From the NCBI GenBank assembly GCA_022495995.1, contig JAFEMH010000073.1, forward strand, positions 712,001 to 776,000: 64,000 nucleotides of DNA. The letters are read 5' to 3'. Positions 36,300 through 48,565 of this stretch are shown in pieces (the first letter of the stretch is position 1; every line of letters starts with the position of its first letter). The stretch comes from Adenophora triphylla var. japonica. Lineage: Eukaryota > Streptophyta > Magnoliopsida > Asterales > Campanulaceae. A model generated the notes under the pieces. The model was not told the DNA's origin. It worked only from the letters and a program-made list of their open reading frames with translations, and searched no databases. Made by a program: the position numbers and the translations under genes.

Positions 36300-36660
36300 A
36301 AATAGCTTAAACAACACACTTTAAATACTTACCTTCCTTTGGGCCGGATCAAGTACAAAAAGTGTCCTAAAGTTTAAGGTACTTGTTCCCCGGCAATAAA
36401 GAACATAAACAATTCACTTTAAACACCCGCCTTCCTTTGGGATGGTTCACAGCATTTAAAATGACCAAAAGTTGAGTTCAATTATTACCCCATGAATGTA
36501 AATACTTAGTTAACAACAAGGTCTCCTTTGGGAAACAAGCATGTTATCACATATCAATATTTACATTCATCTTTTAACAAGTTTGAATTTAATCAACAAG
36601 GTCTCCTTTGGGAAACAAGCATGTTAATTATGTCCAAAATGTTAAGGATATAATTAATCG
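36300..36660 (-). repeat. Direct repeats in the copia leader
   Basis: The block AAGGTCTCCTTTGGGAAACA occurs twice (about 36519 and 36598) with CATGTTA after each. Related CTTCCTTTGGG motifs lie at about 36334 and 36432. Confidence 0.8.
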
Positions 36661-36906
36661 GAAACAAAAAGCCTCAAGGTTATTTCTGAAAATTTAAAGG
36701 GTAAATAAATAAGTGAAATTTATCATTAAAAGATAGTATCCTTTTGTTCTACCCGTCCATTCTTAAAGTTCGATAACTCTAAGAACCGCTGAAGCGCGTC
36801 TGGTGTCCAGATACTATAATTTACTAACAAATTATCACAAACGACCAAAAGGGTACGAATGACCAAAAAATTGCAGTTTTATAAACATTGAAGCTTCTGC
36901 ACACAT

Positions 36907-37013
36907 GGGCGGCCGCGCAGGTCAAGGTGGGCGACCGCCCAAGCTTCAATTCCACAAATTTTGAAGTCGCTGTACACATGGGCGACCGCCTGTGTCAAGA
37001 CGGGCGACCGCCC
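36907..37013 (-). repeat. Second array of paired 12-bp CpG palindromes
   Basis: Sites start at 36907, 36929, 36980 and 37002: two pairs, 22 bp apart within a pair and exactly 73 bp between pairs. On the element's sense strand the pattern is GGGCGGTCGCCC, about ten bases, GCGGYCGCCC, then CATGTGTNCAG. It is homologous to 573-751 and lies between the PBS and gag. Confidence 0.88.
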
Positions 37014-37108
37014 ACGTGCCCAAGGCCCGCATTTGACGAAAAGTCACCATTTTTAACACCCTTTTATGAACAGTTTTGAACCAAATAGAGAGAGTCATAC
37101 CATACCAC

Positions 37109-37125
37109 GGGGGGCTACGCCCCCC
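37109..37125. repeat. GC hairpin in the copia leader
   Basis: GGGGGGC and GCCCCCC separated by TAC, followed by another C-rich run. A very stable 7-bp stem. Confidence 0.8.
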
Positions 37126-37555
37126 GCACCCCCTTTTGATGCCCGATACCAGTCTACACGACGGCCGCCGCGCCTCGGAGGGCGCCTGCCCTTGCCAAGA
37201 CAACGAGCCATAACACCCAATTAGACTATCAATTCTTAACTTAATGGTGAATCAATATTCAACCAAAGCAAGTAGATCCACATACTCACATCACATTTTT
37301 AAATGCATGGCTATGCATATGAACAAACTCACAACGCATCCAAGGATGGTGGCTATGTTCAAAATGGGATAATCTTATATTAAGAATTGAAAGCCTTTGA
37401 GTAAACCAAAAACAGAAATAGAATGAAGTTTTATGAATATAATACTCTTAGACAAGATGAGTATCATGATCAAGAACAAAAACTAAATGAAATCATACAA
37501 GAATTAAAGCATAAGGCTTTATAAGAATTTCAAACTCAATCTAGTATATGAGTAG

Positions 37556-37567
37556 GCTCTGATACCA
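37556..37567 (-). promoter_or_regulatory. Copia primer binding site (initiator tRNA-Met)
   Basis: The minus strand reads TGGTATCAGAGC two bases inside the 5' LTR, complementary to the 3' end of initiator methionine tRNA. Confidence 0.9.
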
Positions 37568-37569
37568 AT

Positions 37570-38040
37570 TGTTGGAACATTAACGATCCATTAGCCATGA
37601 ACCGACTCACAACTAGATTAAGAAGAGAAGGAGAAGAAGAAGAAGAATAATACGGAAGCGTGTACCTTGTGATTCCATGATTGTGTTCTTGATCTTGTTC
37701 TTGAATAAATGAGAAAGTAGGGAAGAGTAGATCTTCTAAATGATAGTGCCCACACTATAATCTTCTTGATGAAATGAAGAGAATTCTTATGACTGAATTG
37801 TATATGTAACTAGTGTCTCTAATGGCTGATGGATAGCCTTTATATAATAAGAGAAGGGGCACTTCATTTAGGGACTAAACCCTTTCATAAAGATGATGGT
37901 GTGAAGTTACCATTATGCCCATCATTTAATGGTACTTACACCTAATGAAATTCTACACATTTTGTCTATACTTTATCATTATTAAATGATTATAACAATT
38001 GGAATTAAATAACACATATTAATTAATCAATGTTCTAACA
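37570..38040 (-). repeat. Copia 5' LTR
   Basis: 471 bp, TG...CA, near identical to 31554-32090 apart from the GAA tract and a few changes. Confidence 0.95.
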
Positions 38041-38045
38041 ACATA

Positions 38046-38054
38046 TACTCATCT

Positions 38055-38089
<35 letters not shown>

Positions 38090-39035
38090 ACACTTAATAA
38101 TTATTAAATAAAAACACTAAATTGAAATTTTTTGGTAATAATAATTTTTAGATTTGACTAAAAATTATTATTTCAAAAAAATATAAAATAATTTATTATT
38201 ACAAAATTGTAAAAAGGTTTAATTAAACAACTTAAAACAAAATATTTTTTAAAATAAACTTAAAATAAATAAATTATTAACTTATAATTTTTTTAACTTG
38301 AATATAGGAATAGTAATACAACATCTATTTGAATTACTTTTTTGGATAAAATAAATAAAGTAATAATTTATGAATTTTTAATATTTATAGGTCAATTTTG
38401 AAATATATTTATAAAATAAATCTTTTTTTTAAGTCTTGAAATAAAATCTTTGTTAAAAGATCTAAAAAATGTTTTTTGTAAAAGTTTTAAGATTTTATGA
38501 ATATTACAATTATATCCTAAAGTTGGAAGACTTGGTTGTCCTTAATGAAATAATGTGTGAACTATTTTGCCCTTTGATGTTGACACTTTTAAGGAGAAAA
38601 GCAATTTTAAAAAATAAATGGAAAAACCATGAAAATTGTGAAGTATTTGTTTTATTCAAGTGATGAAAAATATTAGATTTGTCCTTTATTATTGTTGAAA
38701 AATTTACACCTTGCTTCCTTTTCTTTTAATACAGTATAAAAAAGTAGTACAAGTCCAGACTTTTTCCAGTCAAAGTGAAGTGATTTACGTAATTTAGTAC
38801 AGTACAACCTGAAAGGTCAAGCAAAAAGGCTTCATCTCCTCCTGTTAATATAGTCTGTCGCAGCGGCGCGCGGGGCCACCTTAATGCCTTAGCAACTGCC
38901 CATATTTAATTATAGAATGAAAAAAACAATAGCAGAACAAAATTTGGCACTTGAACCAACTTTTGACAAAAATGTACGCCATTTATTGGTTTCACGTAAG
39001 CGTGTTGATTTGCCATTTCCTTGATAAATTCACTG
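38046..39035. other. Gene-free AT-rich stretch
   Basis: Starts with an AT microsatellite (about 38057-38085). No coding or transposon ends seen before the MITE at 39036. Confidence 0.55.
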
Positions 39036-39322
39036 CTCCCTCCGTTTTGTTCGAAGGAGCAAAGTTTTTGTCGAAAATTAAGAAAAGTGATGTAGGAAAG
39101 AGAAAAAGCGTATAGTGAAATAAATATTGTGAGTTAAAAGTGATGTAGGAAAGAGAAAGTGGGGTAAGGAATAGTTAGTGGATATTTATTGTGAGTATGA
39201 CAAGTGGGTCCCACAAATAAAGAAATAATAAAAAACTTTTCATTTTTGGGTTGTGCCCCTTCAAATTTCAAATGAGACGCCCAAAAAGAAAATTTGTGCC
39301 CCTTCGAGCGGGACGGAGGGAG
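39036..39322. mobile_element. Stowaway-type MITE 11
   Basis: CTCCCTCCGTTTTGTTCGAA ... TTCGAGCGGGACGGAGGGAG, TA on the right; the left flank is worn. About 270 bp upstream of the peroxidase 2 start. Confidence 0.8.
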
Positions 39323-39504
39323 TATATACCTTTCGGCATAAGTAATTATGGCTATGTATTAACTAATTCTAATAATTAGATGTACTATTGAGCACGTACA
39401 TGTTATATAACAAGTGATTTAGTCCATGCATGCAAATTAACTAGTCTTGGGTATTAGGTAAACTCATTTTCCAAAAATAATTCATCAAATAATCTAGCTT
39501 TACC

Positions 39505-39512
39505 TATAAATA
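39505..39512 (+). promoter_or_regulatory. TATA box of peroxidase 2
   Basis: TATAAATA about 80 bp upstream of the ATG at 39591. Confidence 0.7.
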
Positions 39513-39590
39513 ACCTTATATTCTAGCAATATAAGATCATTACACATTCCTCCTTGATCGCCATTTTTACTCTGATTAATATTTAAAGAG

Positions 39591-40770
<1,180 letters not shown>

Positions 40771-40977
40771 TTAAAGATATAATCCGATCAGTTAAATGTT
40801 TTTTTTTTTTTGTTTTGAAGGTGCCAAATAAAACGAGTTTTTGGGTTTGTTTATTTGAGAAATCACGTAAATGTATCATTTGGTTCTATTAATGGAATTT
40901 TTGTATGGATTATTTTTGGTTTATATCCAATGAAACTTTCCTTTGGCATCAGATAGATAAAGCAGTGTTACTATATA

Positions 40978-41155
40978 CTCCCTTCGCCCCTAAAAGATTG
41001 TTCTGTTGTATATTTTGCAATTATTAAGGAAGAGCTTCACCTTCTTGTACCTTAGTAGATTTGCACTAACATTCATGCCTAAGTTTAAAAATGGGACATA
41101 CTTTTTGGGACAAGTAAATATGGCAAATGGAACAATCTTTCGGGAACGGAGGGAG
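40978..41155. mobile_element. Stowaway-type MITE 12 (178-bp subfamily)
   Basis: CTCCCTTCGCCCCTAAAAGA ... CGGGAACGGAGGGAG. Sister of the copy at 28837-29014. Lies just downstream of peroxidase 2. Confidence 0.88.
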
Positions 41156-41479
41156 AATTATACTATTGAATGTCTTTCTTTGCAAAATAAATCATCTTTT
41201 AAAATAACTTTGTCCCTAAATAATTTTTTTTTTTGTAAAATTAAAAATTTGAAAACGAACAGCAAGAATATTTGTGAATTTTTCTATTAAAAATCATATT
41301 TTTTTTCTTCAATGTTGAAAATAACAAATCAAATGATCCGCCCATAACTCGACCTGATTCAATGTAGCATAAGATTAGGTATTGACAATTTTTTGTTTCA
41401 GCAACTCCATTATATTATATGACTTTATCCATGATTTATAGTTCATTACAATTAAATACTATCTGTTTGAAAAAATATA

Positions 41480-41743
41480 CTCCCTCCGTCCCGGCCGACT
41501 TAGGATTTTTTGAAATGGCACGGGGATTAAGGAAAAGGTAAATGTTGTGAGTGTAATTTAAAAATAGGAAAGAGAATGAGTGGAGGGAATAGTAAATTAT
41601 AATGGTGTTGTGAGTATTAAAATAATGTAGGAGAGAGAATGAGTGGAGAGAATAGTAATTTAAGGTTTCCATTTTGGGCCGTCCTAAGTCGGGTGGGACG
41701 CCCAAAATGGCAAAAAGTCCTAAGTCGGCCGGGACGGAGGGAG
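41480..41743. mobile_element. Stowaway-type MITE 13 (ACTTAGGA subfamily)
   Basis: CTCCCTCCGTCCCGGCCGAC ... GTCGGCCGGGACGGAGGGAG, near-perfect terminal repeats of over 20 bp, TA both sides. Sits between the tandem peroxidases. Confidence 0.92.
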
Positions 41744-42083
41744 TATTTTTTATTAATTAATGGTTAACAAGTTATAATTATGGTACCTAACATAAGAAAA
41801 GTCTGCTCCACGAGAAATTCAAAGAATTGGATTAGCTGGAGCCTGGAGCAAGGTAGCATTGCTGTACTCACAAGTCCAACCATTTTTAACTTTGATAAAA
41901 CTTGACAACTGCAAACAATCTCCCTTTGATTAGTTAATCATCAACCTGTTGACAAACACCCTTCAAACTTTACTTCATTTTCAACATTTCACCATATAAT
42001 TTATCTCCATGCATGCAACCTAGCTTTATTAGGTTAACTGCTCTTGCATATCCCCTCCTTAATCGCGATATCTATTCTATTCC

Positions 42084-42093
42084 TATATATATA
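42084..42093 (+). promoter_or_regulatory. TATA box of peroxidase 3
   Basis: TATATATATA about 90 bp before the ATG at 42180. Confidence 0.65.
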
Positions 42094-42179
42094 CCTTATT
42101 CTCTACCGTTATTTCTCACTGCAGCAAACTCCTTCTCTTCATCTTCATCTCATCACTGTACAGCTAGCTGAAAACATCA

Positions 42180-43492
<1,313 letters not shown>

Positions 43493-43735
43493 AGGATATT
43501 TAAATGGAAAAAAAAAAGAATTCCATGTTTAAGGTTCTTTTTATGGTGCCAAAGTAGTATGGGGTTTGGGTTTTGTTTATTTTCGTTATGCTTGGTTAAA
43601 CTTAACGAACTATTAATGGGTTTGGTTTTGTTTAGTTTGGTTTTCGTTAAGTTAGAATGAACAAGTTTGATGAAATATTGTATCAGTTGTTGAATCAATT
43701 TGAAAATGTTTGTTAGTTTGTTTGTTAATATGCTA

Positions 43736-43828
43736 CTCCCTCCGTCCCAAAACGAGGTCAAAAGAAAAAAAAATCAAATTTGCTCAGCAAAATTGAAAAT
43801 CTTTTGGACATTTATTTTAGGACAAAGG
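43736..43828. mobile_element. Short, worn Stowaway-type MITE 14
   Basis: Clear left end CTCCCTCCGTCCCAAAACGA after TA; weak right end (TTTAGGACAAAGG) before TA. Confidence 0.45.
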
Positions 43829-44664
43829 TAATAATATGTTAAAGTTTAACGATTACCTTAAACATAACTGAAAGAAATTATATTACTAACAAATTAGATC
43901 CAAGGGTTCCAAATAAGACTCCTTCACTCTTTTGGAAAAGAAAGAAAGGTTGACATAATTAAAACTATAAGGTGAAAAATTGAATTTGATCAAATCTTAG
44001 GGGAGTGAGCTGTAATTAGTACCTCAAAGTTTAAATCAGAACACTTTTAGGTTCTTTCGACGCTGGAACAACTGCATTGGTGGAGACGGGGAAGGGGAGC
44101 TATACGCCAGACCCAGCCCACGCTACGATCAGCGGAATTTTTACAATCGGCTGTTAAATTCCGGTATCCAGTGTGCTTCCACCTTCCCTCTACTTATGTT
44201 TTTATAGTCTTTTGGTTGTTTAATTTTGTCAAAATCCGGGGGCCCTCTCAGTTGTGACTGTTGTAGATGATTCCTAAAAAATGTTCGTAATTTCATCTGT
44301 GTGCTAATTTTGGTAATCTTACAGTTATGTTCGGAGAATCATCAGCAGAAAGCTTGATTGGTAGATGGGTATTTAGTTTGTAGGCCAAGTGTTTGTTAAA
44401 ATGTCTGTGTGAATCGCGTTGTTTCATATCCACAGTAAGTTATGCAGTATTTGCTGTGAACTAGTGTGCAAACAGCTATAAATGGGAGATATGATAGAAT
44501 GCTTACAGCTGTTACTCCCTCTCTCCCTAAATTAACGAATGTCCATTTTCTAAAGATTGTTGTCCCTAAATGAATGGCCAATTTCTCTAAAAACTGTCAC
44601 TAAATGAATTTCTACTATAAAATTTGCATATTCTGTGAAAGCATTTGCGTCCCGATCTAACAAC

Positions 44665-44930
44665 TTAAGCTTTTAGATCAAGTGGTAGCTTAGCGGTATC
44701 CGAGCGCTGGTTCTGGCAAAGTCCTATGTTCGATTCGTCCTGCTTGCATTGTTGCCCATAATTATGAGTGCAAAAATTGCACTATGTTGGACATTCCCGA
44801 AATTTGGCATGTTTGTTGATCTCTCCACGTTTGCGACCGGGTCACATATGAGAGGAGTGTGAAAGCTTGGTATACATTCTTGAGCCCCAATCTAACAACT
44901 TAAGCTTTTAGGTCAAGTGGTAACTTAACC
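44665..44930 (+). repeat. Dispersed tRNA-like repeat with terminal direct copies
   Basis: CAACTTAAGCTTTTAGATCA at about 44661 recurs at 44893 with GTCAAGTGGTAACTTAA. Between them a Pol III B-box-like GTTCGATTCGTCC follows TCAAGTGGTAGC. This suggests a SINE-related or TRIM-like element; the class is uncertain. Confidence 0.45.
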
Positions 44931-45513
44931 TATTCCATTGTAAACTTGCAAATTTAAAGGATTATAAGATGGATAGTAAATGTATTTGCTCATCCTTGCT
45001 ACAATACTAAATTTTCTGAAAAACCAACTTAAGCATTTTCTTTCAACTCATATTGCAGCTTAGAACAGAGAGTTCCCAAAAGAAACTCCTCTTTGAGACA
45101 GACATACTGGATTATACTATTATAGAAAATGGAGAGAGCAGATGGCTTGGAGATACTCAGCAAGAGATCGATGTTTTTGGTCAGGGGAAAGACCCAAAGA
45201 GGAGATAGGAAATCAACCCACCCGTGGATCACCACGTCACCTTTAGATCTTCAGTTGTCTACAAGGGAAGAAGAGGGCGAGGGAGAAGAGAGTATGATTA
45301 TTAGGATTAGAAAGTTGGGTTTTAAAGAATACATAACATACCCACAAGTTTGACCCGGGGTATTTGTCCCTCTCATTTCCAGAAGCTGAAAGCCCTATGT
45401 TCTGTACCGAACCAAGGCAGAACCGCCTGGACCCCACTCAACTCTAACCCATCTATTTGGCTCGACTCATTTTACTGCTCTACTTTTATTTGGTGTGGAT
45501 TTTTTGTGGCATA

Positions 45514-45767
45514 CTCCCTCCGTCCCACTCGAAATAGGATTTTTTGAAATGGCATGGGGATTAAGAAAAAGTGTTAGTGGAGTAGCTGTTGTGAGTATGA
45601 AAAATCGGGTAGGAGAGAGAAACTGTGGTAGGGAATAGTAAGTGGAAAGTTGTTGTGAGTGTGAAAGTGGGTCCTATTGAATAAAACATTTCCATTTTGG
45701 GGTTGTCCTATTTCGAGTGGGATACCCGAAAGGGCAAAATGTCCTAATTCGAGTGGGACAAAGGGAG
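45514..45767. mobile_element. Stowaway-type MITE 15
   Basis: CTCCCTCCGTCCCACTCGAA ... TTCGAGTGGGACAAAGGGAG with TA flanks. Confidence 0.88.
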
Positions 45768-46733
45768 TATATGGTTTGTGGAGGTCATGTTTTCATAACT
45801 TATGTTGCGGGTGGGTGGGTGGGAGGCGGGGAGAGTGTGTGTGTGTGTGTTTCAGACTGTCATCCATACATTTCGATAAAGTATGTACCACTCTGGTGGC
45901 TCTTATTATTCTTAAGAAACAAAAGACTGAGTCGAAATAGGAAGAAAGAATTGTTCCAAATGCAAAAGCGACTTGTATGCGACGGAATTGAAAAGTGCCA
46001 CAGGTCACTTATCCAAAGTTTATGTTTAGATCTCCTTTTGCATTTCTGGGCAGGTGAATGTTTCCATTGACAAGTGTTTTCGAATGTTGAATGTTAAATG
46101 TTACCAAGTCACTTAGGGTGAGTCGTTAGAAAGAGCATCATTAACATATCTAGCAGCCAAAATGAGAATGTTAAGCTGGATTTTAGGGAAAACTAGGTAG
46201 ATTAAGTTTGTAATAAACAAAGTTCTAGAGATGACCTTTGCGCTGGTAGCCGATAAAATGAGAGAAATTGCTTATTATGTTTTAGATACATGACTCAAGC
46301 TGCTTAGGGCTCCCATTAGAAAGTATGATAGTAAAAAGCAAGGATAGAGATAGGAAAAGGCCAACTAACATGGACATCTGTGATAAAGGACGTGGATGAC
46401 AATGACTTCTGTGATGACCTTTGCATTTGATTGAACTAAATTGTGAAAAAAAAAAATCTAATTAGAAGAGTCCAGAGTAATAGTGTTGACTTTAGTATCT
46501 TCTTTCTATGCTTAGTATGGGGAAATATTTGGAGAGTTAGGCTATGTATAGTGGTAATATGATTCAAAGCCCTGCTTCTTTTGTTGCTCATCTTGGTGGA
46601 ATCATCATCGTAATTTTGAATGCTCACATGGCTTGATTGTAATGGTTGTATTTACTTTCAAACATGCTGTCACACATTCGATTCTATCCTGTCTGTTTTG
46701 GTTAGATCTGGTTTGTGCAAGTAAAGAATGATA

Positions 46734-46923
46734 CTCCTTTCGTCCCATAATAAATGTCGCACTTTCCCTTTTGGTTCGTCCCAAAATAAATGTCGCGTTT
46801 CCAAATAAGGAAATAGACCATACTGCAATTTTACCAATGTACAAGCAATGCACAAACAAGTAAAGCACATTTCTTAAAAATGTTGACAAGTCTAATATGA
46901 CATTTATTATGGGACGGAGGGAG
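46734..46923. mobile_element. Stowaway-type MITE 16 (AAATGTCGC subfamily)
   Basis: CTCCTTTCGTCCCATAATAA ... TTATTATGGGACGGAGGGAG; shares ATAAATGTCGC with the copy at 58270. Confidence 0.88.
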
Positions 46924-47248
46924 TATATGAAATGTTGGATATTAGGAATGCTTCTAAAGTAAATGCGGAAATCGTTGGTCAACTAATCAAAATCCTTTGT
47001 GGGATTAAGTTCGTTCAGGTATTTCAAGCTTGTGAACACTAACTGAAAGAGTGCTTGCTAAGCCTGTTCAACTTATTTTTGTGAAGCGAAAATATCTCTT
47101 GCGAAATGCCCAGGATGCGCGATATTCAGTAACATTTTGGTTCTGCAAAACAATTTTGTTTAACTGGAGCTTATCTCATGATTATTCCTTTGTGAGGGTG
47201 GCTTTGCAGAATTGGGCAACAAATCAAGTGTTGAGCTGATATACCGCA

Positions 47249-48565
47249 ATGGTGATTCAAGAGGTTAAGGACTCAGCAAATGGAATGGACTGGAAAAATA
47301 TTGGGGAGTCTGCCAACAACCAGCAGAGTGCTGGACCCACTGTCAAGAAACGGCTTCCAAAAAGGATCAGACATATTCCGGAGGACTATTTTCTTCCTAG
47401 AAGATCCATGCCATCTGCCATTGCATTTTATGGAGCATGGATTGTTGCTGGAGTTGGTGCTGGCATGCTAGCCGAAATATGGATTAACAAGAAGGTTAAA
47501 GGTAATAACACCACTTTCAACTTTCTGTATGGAGCGTGCTTTTTTTACTATCCAAAAGGGTAATGCTAAGGCTTCCAACAAATATCTGTTGACTTTGACT
47601 TCCAACCAATCGTGTCAAGCATAAGATCAATCAGTTTCTTTTGGGGTCACATAGTAACTTGAGATAACCAATCTCAAGTTTAATGCATCATTTGGGATTC
47701 AAATTTGGAACATCCTTTTGCGCTCCCTATCATGTTCCTTTGAATATTGCATTACCATACTGCTCATTCTAACTATACAGTGCTCCCCTCTGTCCCATAA
47801 TGATAGTCCCATTTGACTAATCAAACATTTAAACAGTCTATTTTCATTTCCATTTCCATTTCCATTTCCATTTCCATTTCCATTTGTACCTTTAATGAGG
47901 TTTAATTATCACTCCATTATTTCATCTTTTTCCTTGGTTGGCTCACATCCTCCCCTCTTCCTCTTATTTCTTGGTTGGCAATTTTGGAAGTTGACAGTTT
48001 TAACCTCACAATTTTGGAAATGAGACCACTATCATTTTGGGACAATGTAGTATTTTTGTTCAGAGCATGTCCTTGAAGGCAGCACAATATACAAGGGAAA
48101 CTTCACCCTTGGTTCTATAGATTGTGACCCCCCCACCCCCCACCCAAAAAAAAATAAAAAAATCAAGATTTGCACTGCCCATACCAATAAATACTCTTGC
48201 AACTTACCTTTCCTACACAATAACAAGATTTTTGCTTTTGTCCAAACATATTTGATTCCCTTCCTATTACATAAAACAATAACATGGTGAAAGAGTTGAC
48301 TTATTGACCCAATACTAAGCTAATGGGCAAGGCATGTGTAATTTGTTGACGAGTTAAGTTTTTTCCTGATTCTAAGTTCTACTACTACCTCTGTCCCAAA
48401 ATGAATGACAAGAGCTAATTTGAAAAAGAAATCAGTCATTCAATTTGGGACGGAGAGAGTTGCATATATAGAGACTTGCAAGGTTACTAATAGTTGATAT
48501 GGATAACAAGAATATTTATTGGCATTGCAGAGGACGGAGGTATTATCTGGGAGTTTGACAAATGA
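47249..48565 (+). CDS. Small conserved plant membrane protein, 95 aa
   Basis: Two exons: 47249-47501 and 48531-48565, joined in phase by a 1029-bp GT-AG intron. The protein has a charged N-terminal half with a conserved KKRLPKRIRHIPEDYFLPRR-type block, one hydrophobic segment (AIAFYGAWIVAGVGAGMLA) and a short tail ending EDGGIIWEFDK. I recognise the family as a small uncharacterised plant protein with one predicted membrane span; no function is assigned. A TTTGCAG acceptor at 47203-47209 suggests the 5' UTR is also spliced. The intron hosts two MITEs and a hexanucleotide repeat. A frame extending past 47501 is intron read-through. Confidence 0.82.
47783..48050. mobile_element. Stowaway-type MITE 17 (intronic)
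   Basis: CTCCCCTCTGTCCCATAATG ... CATTTTGGGACAATGTAG before TA; worn ends. Lies in the intron of the 95-aa protein gene and contains the hexanucleotide tract. Confidence 0.6.
47842..47885. repeat. Hexanucleotide microsatellite (TTTCCA)n
   Basis: About seven units in the small-protein gene intron. Confidence 0.85.
48385..48459. mobile_element. Very short Stowaway-type MITE 18 (intronic)
   Basis: 75 bp: CTACCTCTGTCCCAAAATGA ... CAATTTGGGACGGAGAGAG. Lies 70 bp before the second exon. Confidence 0.6.

Larger units (their letters stand above)
31554..38040 (-). mobile_element. Ty1/copia LTR retrotransposon, full length but coding-dead
   Basis: 6487 bp, transcribed on the minus strand. LTRs at both ends, both starting TGTTGGAACAT and ending ATGTTCTAACA. 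Perfect 5-bp duplication ACATA at 31549-31553 and 38041-38045. PBS next to the right (5') LTR, polypurine tract next to the left (3') LTR. Domain order gag, protease, integrase, reverse transcriptase, RNase H is copia-type. LTRs differ by about five substitutions outside indels (near 1 percent), implying recent insertion, yet the coding region carries many stops and frameshifts. Confidence 0.95.
43829..47209. other. Intergenic stretch with repeats, no clear gene
   Basis: Contains two MITEs, a dispersed SINE-like repeat (44665-44930) and a GT tract (45837-45850). A GC-richer segment at 44040-44260 may be promoter or 5' leader of the following small-protein gene. Short open frames here overlap MITE ends and are not credible genes. 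Confidence 0.5.

Noticed and set aside
44690..44745. tRNA gene
   Set aside because: B-box-like motif only; repeated flanks indicate a dispersed repeat.
45129..46070. Several 65-117 codon ORFs
   Set aside because: Overlap MITE ends and low-complexity DNA on both strands; no domain, no splice-consistent partners.
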